A DNA stretch of 30,816 nt, taken from the NCBI GenBank assembly GCA_002431865.1, contig DJEI01000023.1:1-30816 (forward strand). The letters are read 5' to 3'. Numbering within the stretch: the stretch's first letter is position 1; each line of letters starts with the position of its first letter. Both the position numbers and the translations under genes were made by a program. Of this stretch, positions 8,050 to 16,224 are shown in pieces. Source of the DNA: Lachnospiraceae bacterium UBA5902 (GTDB lineage Bacteria; Bacillota; Clostridia; Lachnospirales; Lachnospiraceae). The notes beneath the pieces were generated by a model. It was not told the DNA's origin. It did no database searches and worked only from the letters and a program-made list of their open reading frames with translations.

Positions 8050-11000
8050 TTATTTTGATATTCCATTGACGGTCAGAGTCTGCGGCTGTGTCCAATCGGC
8101 AAGTCCATCTTCTGAAATTGCCGCAAACCGAATCTGAACGCCTTTCACATCTTCGGTAAACCATGTATCCTTCTCCAGCATAAAGCTTGCGCTTGTCTGA
8201 TCTGCGATATAATACACAGACTGTACCAATGTACCATCTGCATCAAATCCAAGCACCTGTACGAGCATCGGCTGCTCAACTGCCACCGTATAATTCACAA
8301 CTTCTTTTGCAGTTGTGCCACTCCCTACTGTCACCGTTGTTCCTGCAAGCTTCGGAAGCTCTGTCTTTGCCGCTTCCTTTTTCACAGTTCCGGTCCAGAT
8401 CACCATATCCGTCTCTTCGGCTTCTGTGATCGCACTGGCATCTGTCGTGGTTGCATCATCAACCGGAATCAGTTTCCACACTGCGGTATCCGAGCTTTCA
8501 AAGGTATCCAGATGTGCCTCGCCGACAACCGCCTGTACTGCAACTAACGTCGTTGTATCCGGTAGTAACACAGAAATCTGATTTCCCTCTGCAGCCACCT
8601 TTGCGCAGATTGCAGTCGATGTATCCTCCAGCCGTACATTTACGGCGTAACTTACATTTACCGGCTTTTCTTCTGTCAGAATGCCTGCAAATTCCGTGTA
8701 TGGATTTGCTTCACACAGACTCTCTCTGCGGATCTTTGCGTTGCTTCCTGCATAGTATACATAATATTTATTGGTCTTTGGCTGTACATACAGCACACCA
8801 TATGCCCCATTTGCATCCTTGATCTGCACCTCGTAATAATCGGCGCCATCCTGCACCTCGAACCGATATACCCGTGACTCATACGTTCCAACCAGATCTT
8901 CATCCTGTACCGGTGCTGTCAATGTCCATTTTGTTCCATCGTAATACTGCAGAACATGCGCATCCTCTGCCAATCGTTTGACATCCGGTGTTTCAAGCTT
9001 CTGGACAGTCTGTATTTCCTCGGTTGTTGCTTCTGTCGTAGAATCCTGTGTATCCGCATCCGTCACAGCATTCTCTGTCTCATCCGGCTGTTCCGTCGCT
9101 CCAGCCGTTGTCTCTGCTTCCTTTTTACCATCAGGAGCATCCATAACAACCTGTTTTTCTTCTGCTCCATTCGATGCAAGCTGTGTAGTCTTCGAATACT
9201 TCGTTCCATTTACTGTACAATCTGCATATTGAATATCGTTCGCGATATCGGCATCTGCATATCCAACCATCGCATCTGCACTTGTACCACCTGTCACGGC
9301 TCCATCACTTGTACAGCTATTAAACTTCACACCCTTGTAGCGCAGGTATCCAATCATACCGCCCGTATACCATGTTCCGGTAACCGTACCGTAATTGTTG
9401 CACTTTGTAAATGTCATCGCATCACTGGTCTGATTCTCCATCTGTCCAACGATACCACCAACCGCAATATTTCCGGTCGCAGCCATCTTAACTTCTGCCT
9501 GATTCGTAAGGTACTCCGGATTCTCGCCAGACATCGAATGTCCGATGATGCCACCCACAGCTGTATTTTCTCCAGCCGCTTTCGCTGTCACATGCCATGT
9601 GCCCGCTGTGATAATCTGCTCTGTCTCTGTACCCTTTACAACAGCATCTTTCTGATTACATCCAACAACACCACCGGTATATCCGAGATAATTGTCAATC
9701 GTTGTATTTCCTTCTGCCTTTTGAGAATTATCCGTTGAGGTAACCATTCCATAATTTGTACCGACGATACCACCGACATTCGCTCTTGCAGTTTCATATG
9801 CAGTTCCATCTACCATGTCACCATGCACGACGGTATCCGCACTTCCAATCGTGTTTGCCTTGACCGTTGAATTATATCCATTGGTTCCAACGATACCTCC
9901 AACATTTGCTGTCACACCATTTCCAGCGCCAGATATGCTTCCTATAAATGTACATTCCATCACCTGTGCCGCATCTGTATCCTCTGCTTTCTCCGTCGCG
10001 ATACCACTCACACCGACGATGCCGCCGTAGCTTGCAATGGATGTTCCACGGTTACCTGCGATTGTTGCGCTTACATTACACTGATTGACCGTACCCTTGT
10101 TCTCACCGACAATACCACCTGCAGCTTCTTTCGCTGTAATGGTTCCATAGTTATTGCTTGCCAGAATCTTATTATTCGACTTGCGGCTCGCACTGATCAT
10201 ACCGCCTGCATAACCAGTCTTTGCCGTTACAGCAGCCCGGTTCGTTGCATTCTCGATACGCAGAAATGTGTTTGCATCATCGTATCCAACAAGTCCGCCG
10301 ACATAGGTATCTGCGGTCACACTTCCACCGCCGACAGTACCTGTCACATACATCTGCACTTCACTTGTCTGAACGTCGGCATTGCATACCTTATTAACCA
10401 CAGTCTCTTCGGATGTCTGATTTAAGGTCAGCTTTCTTACATTCTCCGCTGTCGTTCTCGCATAGGTCGTATCTGTACTGTTTACAAGCATCGTGTATCC
10501 GATGTAACCACCGGTAAATGCACTGCCTGTGATCGTACCGGAGAAGTCCGACATGTCCGCGGAGGTTTGGATGCGGGCGTACTGGATATCTTCCGTTTTT
10601 GTAACCAATTTTGTTGTATAAAATATTAATCTTGCATTATTTAAAATGTAATTATATACATTCTCATCCTCTGAATAAAACATCATCTGATAATTTTCAG
10701 AGCTGCTCTTTTTGGCTATTCGTGTAACTGTTTTAGGACTTAATTTCCAATAATGATTTGCTTTTCCATCTTCCCCTGTCTCTTCTACATATTCTTTATT
10801 CATTGAATTTGCATTCCATTGATCAAATTGGATTGATGATTCATTTTCAACAGGAATCTTAACATACCAATCAAACGCGTCATATTCACTGTTATTCACA
10901 AATTGAATATTTGTGATCTGGTATACTGTTAACATTTGTCCAGTCCATATTGTTGTTTTTCCGCCTGTTAATTTTAATTGGTATTCCCCCTCTCCTGTAC

Positions 11001-14000
11001 CAATTACCTCATGTATGTTTTTTTCTGTAATATTATTATTTCCTGGTTTAAGTACAGTTTTGTTTCCATCTCCTCCAGTATAATAGAATTCTATATCCGT
11101 AATATCAAAGGAATACGCTTCCTGATAGCTCTTAAATGTCAACATAAAACTTCTGCTTCGACTTTTATTATTAGCAGCTATCTTTAAATCATCTGGGCGT
11201 AATACATATATAGTCTCTGATTTCTCTGAATCCTCAACTTCCTCCACAGGCAGCTGCCATCCCCACAACTGTTTATCTATTAAAACATTTTGTTTCACAT
11301 GTATTTTTACATACCAATCGGAGATTTCCTTATCACTATCATTTACAGCTTGAATATTATATTTCACTGTCGGTGAATCTGCACTTCCCCATATTGTTTC
11401 CACACTCAAATCCAAGTAACAAAGTTTTGTTGTATTACCAGCAGAAGAATCCGTTGCCATATCGGAAGATCCACTCTGTCCAGGTTCCGTAATCATGTTC
11501 TGGTTATATCCATTCGTATTGATAATGTTCGCGCCAATCACACCACCGACAAAATATTTGCCGCTGATGTTCTGTGTGCTTACATATAATTTTTTTGTGC
11601 TTCCGTCTGTGTTCTGCAGCATCGCAATCGACGCATTGCATCCGGCAAGTCCACCGACATAGCTTCCGTTTTCCGTATCTCCGTCTATACTTCCAGCCGT
11701 CACAGCGTAGTTTGTAACTTCCGCGCCACTGTCATTATATCCAACGATACCACCAACATAATTTTTACCGGCAATACGTACATTGTTATCTTTTCTTGCT
11801 TCTGCTTTGATTACACCATGATTGTAACCACTGATACCACCGACATAATCGGCTGCATAAGAAACCGGATATGTTCCAGCAACAGCCGCTGCACCCGATG
11901 TATCACGATTTCCAATCAGAGACCCTGTATTATAACCACTGATACCACCTGCATACATACCGGTTGCATAGACAACCCCTGTATTCTGCCAGTTTGATAC
12001 AGTATTTTTCGTATTCACAGCGTCAGATACCACGATTGGCCTTGCTCCATTTTCAACTAACGACAGCGTATCGTTACTACTGCTTCCTGTCTCTTCCTGT
12101 GTCTTTGCCAGATCAATATCTGCATTCGCGCCAATCACACCGCCGACATAGGAACAACCAATGACATAATTATCATTTCTTGCCGTTGTATTTGTCTCAT
12201 TCGTACCAGAAAGCTCCGCAGAACCGGTTGCATAACCGACAATACCGCCGACATAATCATGTCCGAATACATAGCTGTGCTTGCCATTATCCAGTTCTGC
12301 ACGCACACCTTCAAGCGTACTAAAATAACTGTAACCGGTAATACCGCCAACATACGTTCCAACTACCTTGTCTGCATAAGCTGCAAGTGCAATTCCATCC
12401 TGATTTCCAAGGAATGCCTGCAAATCTTCACTCGAATAAAACGGTGTACTGTTGCTGTTTTTGATTGTGATATTTGCAAGGGCTGATGTATCGTCTGTAT
12501 GATCCGCCGCATATTCATTTACACAAATTCCGGCGATACCGCCAATAAATTTGCTGTCCTTTTTATCTTCGCCATCCTTCACGACCGCATATACGGCACC
12601 TGTATTCTCACAGTCTTCCAATATGATGGCAGTTGGCCGATTCTTCTCTGTCCGAAGCTCACCGGCAACACCTCCCACATATGAAAGTCCGGTTACCTTT
12701 GCGGCATTGGAAAGCTTCTTCCATGTGACTCCTGAAACAACCGAATCTGAATCCGCAATCAGTGTTCCTGTAATACCACCGACATAAGACTTTCCTTTTA
12801 TAAAGCTGGCTGTCTCTGCATCCACATCTTTATTTACGACTTCCAGATTTTCTAAGATGCCCGCTGTCTCTTTAACCAGATTCTCACTATACACCGTGAT
12901 TCCGGCAAAAGAGCCAACATAATCGCCCGGAGAAGTTACCTGTACGTCATCCAGTTTCAGATTTCCGATGGTTCCATAATTCGTGGCAAACAAACCAACC
13001 GGTTTTTTTTCGTCTGCATCGCCGGTTTCTTTGTCCGTATACAACATACACAGGGCATTTCCTGCCTGCGACATATTAAGTCCCTTGATCGTATACGACT
13101 CGCCATCCGCATTCTTACCATCCAGAGAATCTTCCGCACGGAGCTGTTTCATCGAGATAAAGGTTTCTGCCAAATCTGCAGTCTCATCATTTATCTTAAT
13201 ATCATTTCCATTCGTATTATAAAATGCCCCTGACGCCACAAATTCCGTCCAGTCAATATCATCTGATAACTGGAAATGGCAAGTCAGCACCTTATCTTTA
13301 TCCTGCTCATAATGCGCACTGCTCAGGCGCAGTTCATCGACAGACTTTTCAGTATTCGCTGTAATGTCTGTCACGTAACGCATATTATAAAGATGTCTTG
13401 CATTTGCAATCGAATAGTTGTAATTTACAACCTTCTTTGCGGCATCCGTGTTGTTATTTTCCTCGGCAAAATAAACATACGACTGGTTACTCTGCCGCTC
13501 TGTTGTTGTATCATATGCAGCACCATACCCCTTGATGGAGCATCTGATCTTATTTGCATCCAGACCAAACCGATGAAATGTATAGGTTGACTTGAATTTA
13601 AAGTTTGCATTGGCAACCTCACTTGCTTTCGATGTATCCCGTAAAGTTGACAGATTCAGTTCATAACTGGCAGAAGTTGCCTGAAAATCCGCTGCATCCA
13701 ATACGACACGGATTGTTCCATCTGTATCGCTCCACGCAAGAATTGGGAACTCTCCAAGTTCCTGCGTACTCCAGGTTCCAGTCTCGTCTTTCACATAACG
13801 TGTGATTGCACACGCCTGTGCCTGCCGGTTCGCATAATTTTTGACCTTGGCTCCTTCTAATGTAAACTTCATAACCGGAACACCATCTGCCATATGCTCA
13901 CTGGTACAGAAATCCGAATCCACATCATAGACAGTAATATCATAGTTCATTTTCTGTGCGGCATTCGTCGGTTTGCTGACTTTAAACGACAGATTTAACG

Positions 14001-14742
14001 TATCTTCATTATTTAATTTCACTTCGTCAATGGATGGTTTTTCCTTTGTCCCCTTTAATGCCGTTGACAATGTATCCACACCATAATACCCGATCATACG
14101 GTCTTTTCGATAAGACTCATACCGTGTGGCAATATTGACCGTCCCCCGAAGGGAATCATTGTCATTGTCATACTCGAAAATTTCTACCTCATCTCCATTT
14201 GACTTGGCAGAATAAAGGACAGAAAACACCTGTCCATCCTCTAAGGAAAACTCGACGCAGATCGCGTCATTTAAGATAGACGTATCATACAGATACCCCT
14301 GTAAAAGCTGATATACGATTGGTGCCGTCGGACTTGTCGTATCTTTTCCTGCCGCATACAGACTGTAATCACCCTTATTTGCACGTACAGAAACAAGCGT
14401 ACCATTATTTACCGTCACCCAAACGGAATCATCACTGTACGCCTGTCCTTCTTCGTAATATATCGAATCCAGCTTCACCTCGGCTGGACTATAATTTTTT
14501 GTTTTCTTTGCAAAATCTTCTAAAGTTCCATTTGCATTATATTCCGACAACTGATTCTGCGCTGCCAAAAACATGGTCTCTGCATATTCGTTCGCCTGGT
14601 TGAAGTCCGACCAGTCCTGCCATGCCATAAGCCCCATGACTGATATTGTGAGCAATATCGACAGCAACATCATCGTCACGATCATCTCAACAAGAGTGAA
14701 ACCCCGATTGGATCTGCATCGTCTCTTTTGTGTCGATCTCAT
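8050..14742 (-). CDS. Giant prepilin-anchored surface adhesin with GLUG-like repeats
   Basis: First and largest gene of the pilus operon, about 2,230 residues. The leader ends in RSNRG before FTLVEMIVTMMLLSILLTIS, a canonical class III prepilin site with Glu at +5. After an N-terminal region of ~600 residues I count about 22 GG-x-x-G units of GLUG type, such as YVGGITGYS, YVGGIVGYN and NVGGIVGTN, 11 on each side of a central insertion (plus-strand 10575-11440) that holds two related CBM-like domains. A Thr/Glu/Asp linker and C-terminal domains with FEVQDGADYYEVQIKD-type strands follow. ATG 14742 is preferred because AGGTGAT lies five bases upstream; GTG 14751 is in frame. It should be cleaved by PilD and displayed on or as the pilus tip, probably for binding a surface or glycan. 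The ligand is unknown. Confidence 0.85.
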   Translation of the reverse strand: MRSTQKRRCRSNRGFTLVEMIVTMMLLSILLTISVMGLMAWQDWSDFNQANEYAETMFLAAQNQLSEYNANGTLEDFAKKTKNYSPAEVKLDSIYYEEGQAYSDDSVWVTVNNGTLVSVRANKGDYSLYAAGKDTTSPTAPIVYQLLQGYLYDTSILNDAICVEFSLEDGQVFSVLYSAKSNGDEVEIFEYDNDNDSLRGTVNIATRYESYRKDRMIGYYGVDTLSTALKGTKEKPSIDEVKLNNEDTLNLSFKVSKPTNAAQKMNYDITVYDVDSDFCTSEHMADGVPVMKFTLEGAKVKNYANRQAQACAITRYVKDETGTWSTQELGEFPILAWSDTDGTIRVVLDAADFQATSASYELNLSTLRDTSKASEVANANFKFKSTYTFHRFGLDANKIRCSIKGYGAAYDTTTERQSNQSYVYFAEENNNTDAAKKVVNYNYSIANARHLYNMRYVTDITANTEKSVDELRLSSAHYEQDKDKVLTCHFQLSDDIDWTEFVASGAFYNTNGNDIKINDETADLAETFISMKQLRAEDSLDGKNADGESYTIKGLNMSQAGNALCMLYTDKETGDADEKKPVGLFATNYGTIGNLKLDDVQVTSPGDYVGSFAGITVYSENLVKETAGILENLEVVNKDVDAETASFIKGKSYVGGITGTLIADSDSVVSGVTWKKLSNAAKVTGLSYVGGVAGELRTEKNRPTAIILEDCENTGAVYAVVKDGEDKKDSKFIGGIAGICVNEYAADHTDDTSALANITIKNSNSTPFYSSEDLQAFLGNQDGIALAAYADKVVGTYVGGITGYSYFSTLEGVRAELDNGKHSYVFGHDYVGGIVGYATGSAELSGTNETNTTARNDNYVIGCSYVGGVIGANADIDLAKTQEETGSSSNDTLSLVENGARPIVVSDAVNTKNTVSNWQNTGVVYATGMYAGGISGYNTGSLIGNRDTSGAAAVAGTYPVSYAADYVGGISGYNHGVIKAEARKDNNVRIAGKNYVGGIVGYNDSGAEVTNYAVTAGSIDGDTENGSYVGGLAGCNASIAMLQNTDGSTKKLYVSTQNISGKYFVGGVIGANIINTNGYNQNMITEPGQSGSSDMATDSSAGNTTKLCYLDLSVETIWGSADSPTVKYNIQAVNDSDKEISDWYVKIHVKQNVLIDKQLWGWQLPVEEVEDSEKSETIYVLRPDDLKIAANNKSRSRSFMLTFKSYQEAYSFDITDIEFYYTGGDGNKTVLKPGNNNITEKNIHEVIGTGEGEYQLKLTGGKTTIWTGQMLTVYQITNIQFVNNSEYDAFDWYVKIPVENESSIQFDQWNANSMNKEYVEETGEDGKANHYWKLSPKTVTRIAKKSSSENYQMMFYSEDENVYNYILNNARLIFYTTKLVTKTEDIQYARIQTSADMSDFSGTITGSAFTGGYIGYTMLVNSTDTTYARTTAENVRKLTLNQTSEETVVNKVCNADVQTSEVQMYVTGTVGGGSVTADTYVGGLVGYDDANTFLRIENATNRAAVTAKTGYAGGMISASRKSNNKILASNNYGTITAKEAAGGIVGENKGTVNQCNVSATIAGNRGTSIASYGGIVGVSGIATEKAEDTDAAQVMECTFIGSISGAGNGVTANVGGIVGTNGYNSTVKANTIGSADTVVHGDMVDGTAYETARANVGGIVGTNYGMVTSTDNSQKAEGNTTIDNYLGYTGGVVGCNQKDAVVKGTETEQIITAGTWHVTAKAAGENTAVGGIIGHSMSGENPEYLTNQAEVKMAATGNIAVGGIVGQMENQTSDAMTFTKCNNYGTVTGTWYTGGMIGYLRYKGVKFNSCTSDGAVTGGTSADAMVGYADADIANDIQYADCTVNGTKYSKTTQLASNGAEEKQVVMDAPDGKKEAETTAGATEQPDETENAVTDADTQDSTTEATTEEIQTVQKLETPDVKRLAEDAHVLQYYDGTKWTLTAPVQDEDLVGTYESRVYRFEVQDGADYYEVQIKDANGAYGVLYVQPKTNKYYVYYAGSNAKIRRESLCEANPYTEFAGILTEEKPVNVSYAVNVRLEDTSTAICAKVAAEGNQISVLLPDTTTLVAVQAVVGEAHLDTFESSDTAVWKLIPVDDATTTDASAITEAEETDMVIWTGTVKKEAAKTELPKLAGTTVTVGSGTTAKEVVNYTVAVEQPMLVQVLGFDADGTLVQSVYYIADQTSASFMLEKDTWFTEDVKGVQIRFAAISEDGLADWTQPQTLTVNGISK
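10575..11440 (-). repeat. AT-rich internal insertion: two tandem CBM-like domains in the giant prepilin
   Basis: This part of the giant prepilin gene (roughly residues 1104-1392 counting from GTG 14751) interrupts the GLUG repeats and is visibly richer in A/T than its flanks. It encodes two diverged copies of about 115 residues. Each begins with TIW and a strand ending in VN-x-S, followed by DWYVKI (ISDWYVKIHV and FDWYVKIPV), a Trp-rich segment (QLWGWQLP and QFDQWNANS), and a Ser-rich strand near FMLTFKS or YQMMFYS. The WNA and DWYVKI pattern recalls cellulose-binding CBM2-type beta-sandwiches. This is inference from pattern only. Confidence 0.55.
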
Positions 14743-14775
14743 ATTTATCACCTACTGTATAACACTATTCGCTTT

Positions 14776-14804
14776 ATTATACAAATATATCGGAAAAAAG
14801 GCAA
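14776..14804 (-). promoter_or_regulatory. Sigma-A promoter of the pilus operon
   Basis: On the minus strand the -35 TTGCCT (14799-14804) and a perfect -10 TATAAT (14776-14781) are separated by 17 bases. Predicted transcription starts near 14769, giving a leader of about 27 bases before the ATG at 14742 of the giant prepilin. No other equally good promoter was seen inside the operon, so the nine pilus genes are probably one transcription unit. Confidence 0.8.
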
Positions 14805-14857
14805 ATGATATAAACTGAATTTTTTGTTAATTTTTTCTATTTTTGTCATATTTTGTA

Positions 14858-14866
14858 TGATATACT
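14858..14866 (+). promoter_or_regulatory. Extended -10 promoter of the small toxin-like gene
   Basis: TGATATACT is an extended -10 element (TG, one base, TATACT at 14861-14866). The -35 region is poor (TATTTT at proper spacing). The predicted start near 14873 gives a transcript of about 205 bases to the hairpin at 15043-15076, close to the roughly 210 bases reported for RNA I of the enterococcal par locus. Confidence 0.6.
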
Positions 14867-14878
14867 TATTTCGTTGTC

Positions 14879-14904
14879 TTCCCTTATCTGCAAAAGAAAG
14901 GGGG
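14879..14904 (+). promoter_or_regulatory. 5' stem-loop sequestering the toxin ribosome binding site
   Basis: TTCCCTT (14879-14885) can pair with AAGGGGG (14898-14904; five Watson-Crick and two G-U pairs) across a 12-base loop. The right arm is the ribosome binding site AAGGGGGTGA of the small gene, so the fold would hide it, as the 5' stem-loop of Fst RNA I does. Confidence 0.5.
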
Positions 14905-14907
14905 TGA

Positions 14908-14936
14908 GTCCGATTTTGGATATATTAGCTTCATTT
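14908..14936 (+). repeat. Direct repeat DRa at the toxin start
   Basis: Contains GTCCGATT (14908-14915), TTGGA (14916-14920) and ATTAGCTTCATTT (14924-14936). The same three blocks in the same order occur at 15082-15106. DRa covers the TTG start codon, so pairing with the antisense RNA would block translation. Confidence 0.75.
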
Positions 14937-15002
14937 ATTATCTCTATTTTGGCAGGTATCGTTTGCCACTATATCTGCAAATGGTTGGATGGAGATGACT
15001 AA
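14916..15002 (+). CDS. Fst-like type I toxin peptide, 28 residues
   Basis: A tiny gene starting at TTG 14916, eight bases after AAGGGGGTGA, one mismatch from the full anti-16S complement; an in-frame GTG at 14904 would add four residues but lies inside the ribosome binding site. The peptide has one hydrophobic helix (ILASFIISILAGIVCHYI) followed by CKWLDGDD, a Lys-Trp-Leu plus acidic tail. That is the plan of Fst/Ldr membrane toxins: about 30 residues, one helix, W/R-x-L near the end, charged C-terminus. The conserved proline of many Fst peptides is missing. Surrounding elements (sequestering stem-loop, direct repeats, shared terminator, convergent antisense promoter) match the par locus, which supports the assignment more than the peptide alone. 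Confidence 0.7.
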   Translation: MDILASFIISILAGIVCHYICKWLDGDD

Positions 15003-15042
15003 AAGACAATCAGCCTAATAGCATAAGCCACTTTACGGAATA

Positions 15043-15076
15043 GAAGACCCCAGAGGGTGCCACCTCTGGGGTCTTC
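15043..15076. terminator. Shared bidirectional terminator hairpin
   Basis: A perfect 14-base-pair stem, GAAGACCCCAGAGG (15043-15056) with CCTCTGGGGTCTTC (15063-15076), and loop GTGCCA. The following T-runs are weak on both strands (GTTTCG on plus, TATTCC on minus). It would end the toxin mRNA, the antisense RNA and possibly readthrough from azlD. Confidence 0.8.
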
Positions 15077-15081
15077 GTTTC

Positions 15082-15106
15082 GTCCGATTGGACATTAGCT
15101 TCATTT
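15082..15106 (+). repeat. Direct repeat DRb downstream of the terminator
   Basis: GTCCGATT (15082-15089) overlapping TTGGA (15088-15092), then ATTAGCTTCATTT (15094-15106), repeats DRa at 14908-14936 with a three-base and a two-base gap closed. On the minus strand it forms the 5' part of the predicted antisense RNA. Confidence 0.75.
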
Positions 15107-15117
15107 TGCCTAAGCAC

Positions 15118-15146
15118 AATATAACATATGCATCAGACAAAATCAA
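15118..15146 (-). promoter_or_regulatory. Sigma-A promoter for the antisense RNA
   Basis: Minus-strand -35 TTGATT (15141-15146) and -10 TATATT (15118-15123) separated by 17 bases, with an extended TG before the -10. No open frame of any size follows before the hairpin, so the product should be a short untranslated RNA. Confidence 0.7.
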
Positions 15147-15179
15147 GTATTCCATTTTTCCAAATTTTTATTCTCTTTA

Positions 15180-15485
15180 TTAAATAAATAACTCCAGCAC
15201 ATACACAATCGCACACGAAACAAGTGACACCACGAACATGCTTGTCCTGCGCCATGCAAGGATCAGTGCCACGACAAATCCAATGCCTGCTGCCACCATA
15301 CTGTTGCTCGCCGTGAGGATCGCTGGGAATGTCATAACCGCGAGCGTCACATACGGCACATAGAATAAAAACGACCGAACCGTCTTGTTCTTGATCTCTT
15401 TCTTGATCAATGTGAGTGGCAGGACACGGATCAGATATGTGACTGCTGCCATCACAAGGATATACAGATAAATATTATGCTTCAT
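15180..15485 (-). CDS. azlD: AzlD-type branched-chain amino acid export subunit
   Basis: Small partner of AzlC in a two-part amino acid exporter. The 101-residue product has four hydrophobic helices and the family signature TYLIRVLPLTLI near the N-terminus, with YVPYVTLAVMTFPAIL following. ATG 15485 is chosen because GAGGAGG stands six bases upstream and the gene then overlaps the end of azlC by 11 bases; a longer frame to 15515 lies entirely within azlC. It is the last gene of the aroEK-azlC-azlD unit. No own terminator was seen; the hairpin at 15043-15076 may serve. Confidence 0.88.
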   Translation of the reverse strand: MKHNIYLYILVMAAVTYLIRVLPLTLIKKEIKNKTVRSFLFYVPYVTLAVMTFPAILTASNSMVAAGIGFVVALILAWRRTSMFVVSLVSCAIVYVLELFI

Positions 15486-16224
15486 GATCTGCCTCCTCAT
15501 CTCCTGCGTTTTCATCTGGGATTGGGAACAGCACCGCTGCCAAACCGGAAATCACAACCGTCAGAATAATCACCTTCATACCAGAAGAAATATTCTTAAT
15601 CACTGGTATCTTCGTGAAAAGGAAGCTCGCTGCCATCGCAATGATCACAAGTCCGCGGATTACCTTATTGTCTCTGGCTGGTGGGATAATGATCGCTAAG
15701 AACATACCATATAACGCAACTGAAAGCGCACTTACCACACCCCCCGGCAATACGTTGCCGAGTACAACACCGAGACAGGTGCCGATCGTCCATGCAGGAA
15801 TCGCAATCGACATCGCACCATACATATAGCACGGATTCAATTTACCTTTTCTCGCAACTGAGATGCCGAAGATCTCATCGGTCACACCAAATCCGAGGAA
15901 GAACCTGTGTACGACAGAGAATTTCGGATCCAACTTCTGTGTCAGTGCACATGACATCAGCATATAACGTAAGTTTATGACGAGCTGCATCAGTGCAATC
16001 TCGGCATAACCGACACCACCGGCAATCGCTGTGATCGCAGCAAATTCTCCCGCCGACGTTGTATTCGTCAGACTCATAATGGTTGCCGGAAGTGCATGTA
16101 TTCCGGCATTTCTAGCCGCAATCCCAAGTGTAAATGCGACCGCAAGGTATCCAAGTGCGATTGGAATCGCATCCCGCATTCCATCGCAATAATTTTTTCG
16201 ATTTATAGTTTCTGCTCCACTCAT
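15475..16224 (-). CDS. azlC: AzlC-type branched-chain amino acid exporter
   Basis: The 249-residue membrane protein shows the AzlC signature early (YCDGMRDAIPIALGYLAVAF), then several hydrophobic helices and a loop with GFGVTDEIFGIS. In Bacillus, AzlCD exports branched-chain amino acids or analogues; related pairs carry other amino acids. The ATG overlaps the stop of the upstream shikimate fusion gene by four bases (ATGA), so the genes are translationally coupled. The C-terminus is acidic (PDENAGDEEADHEA). The substrate cannot be read from sequence; coupling to aromatic synthesis raises the question of a related substrate. Confidence 0.9.
   Translation of the reverse strand: MSGAETINRKNYCDGMRDAIPIALGYLAVAFTLGIAARNAGIHALPATIMSLTNTTSAGEFAAITAIAGGVGYAEIALMQLVINLRYMLMSCALTQKLDPKFSVVHRFFLGFGVTDEIFGISVARKGKLNPCYMYGAMSIAIPAWTIGTCLGVVLGNVLPGGVVSALSVALYGMFLAIIIPPARDNKVIRGLVIIAMAASFLFTKIPVIKNISSGMKVIILTVVISGLAAVLFPIPDENAGDEEADHEA

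Larger units (their letters stand above)
15036..15111 (-). ncRNA. Putative antisense antitoxin RNA (RNA II-like)
   Basis: From the promoter at 15118-15146 an RNA of about 70 bases would begin near 15111, copy the complement of DRb, and end after the hairpin at 15043-15076. It converges with the toxin transcript. It can pair with the toxin mRNA both at the shared terminator and, through DRb complementarity to DRa, at the toxin start codon. RNA II of the par locus is of similar length and logic. No expression evidence is available from sequence. Confidence 0.6.

Noticed and set aside
8956..9738. Plus-strand open frame of 260 codons opposite the giant adhesin
   Set aside because: Cys/Arg/Ile-rich mirror of the repetitive GLUG codons; no start signal and no domain.
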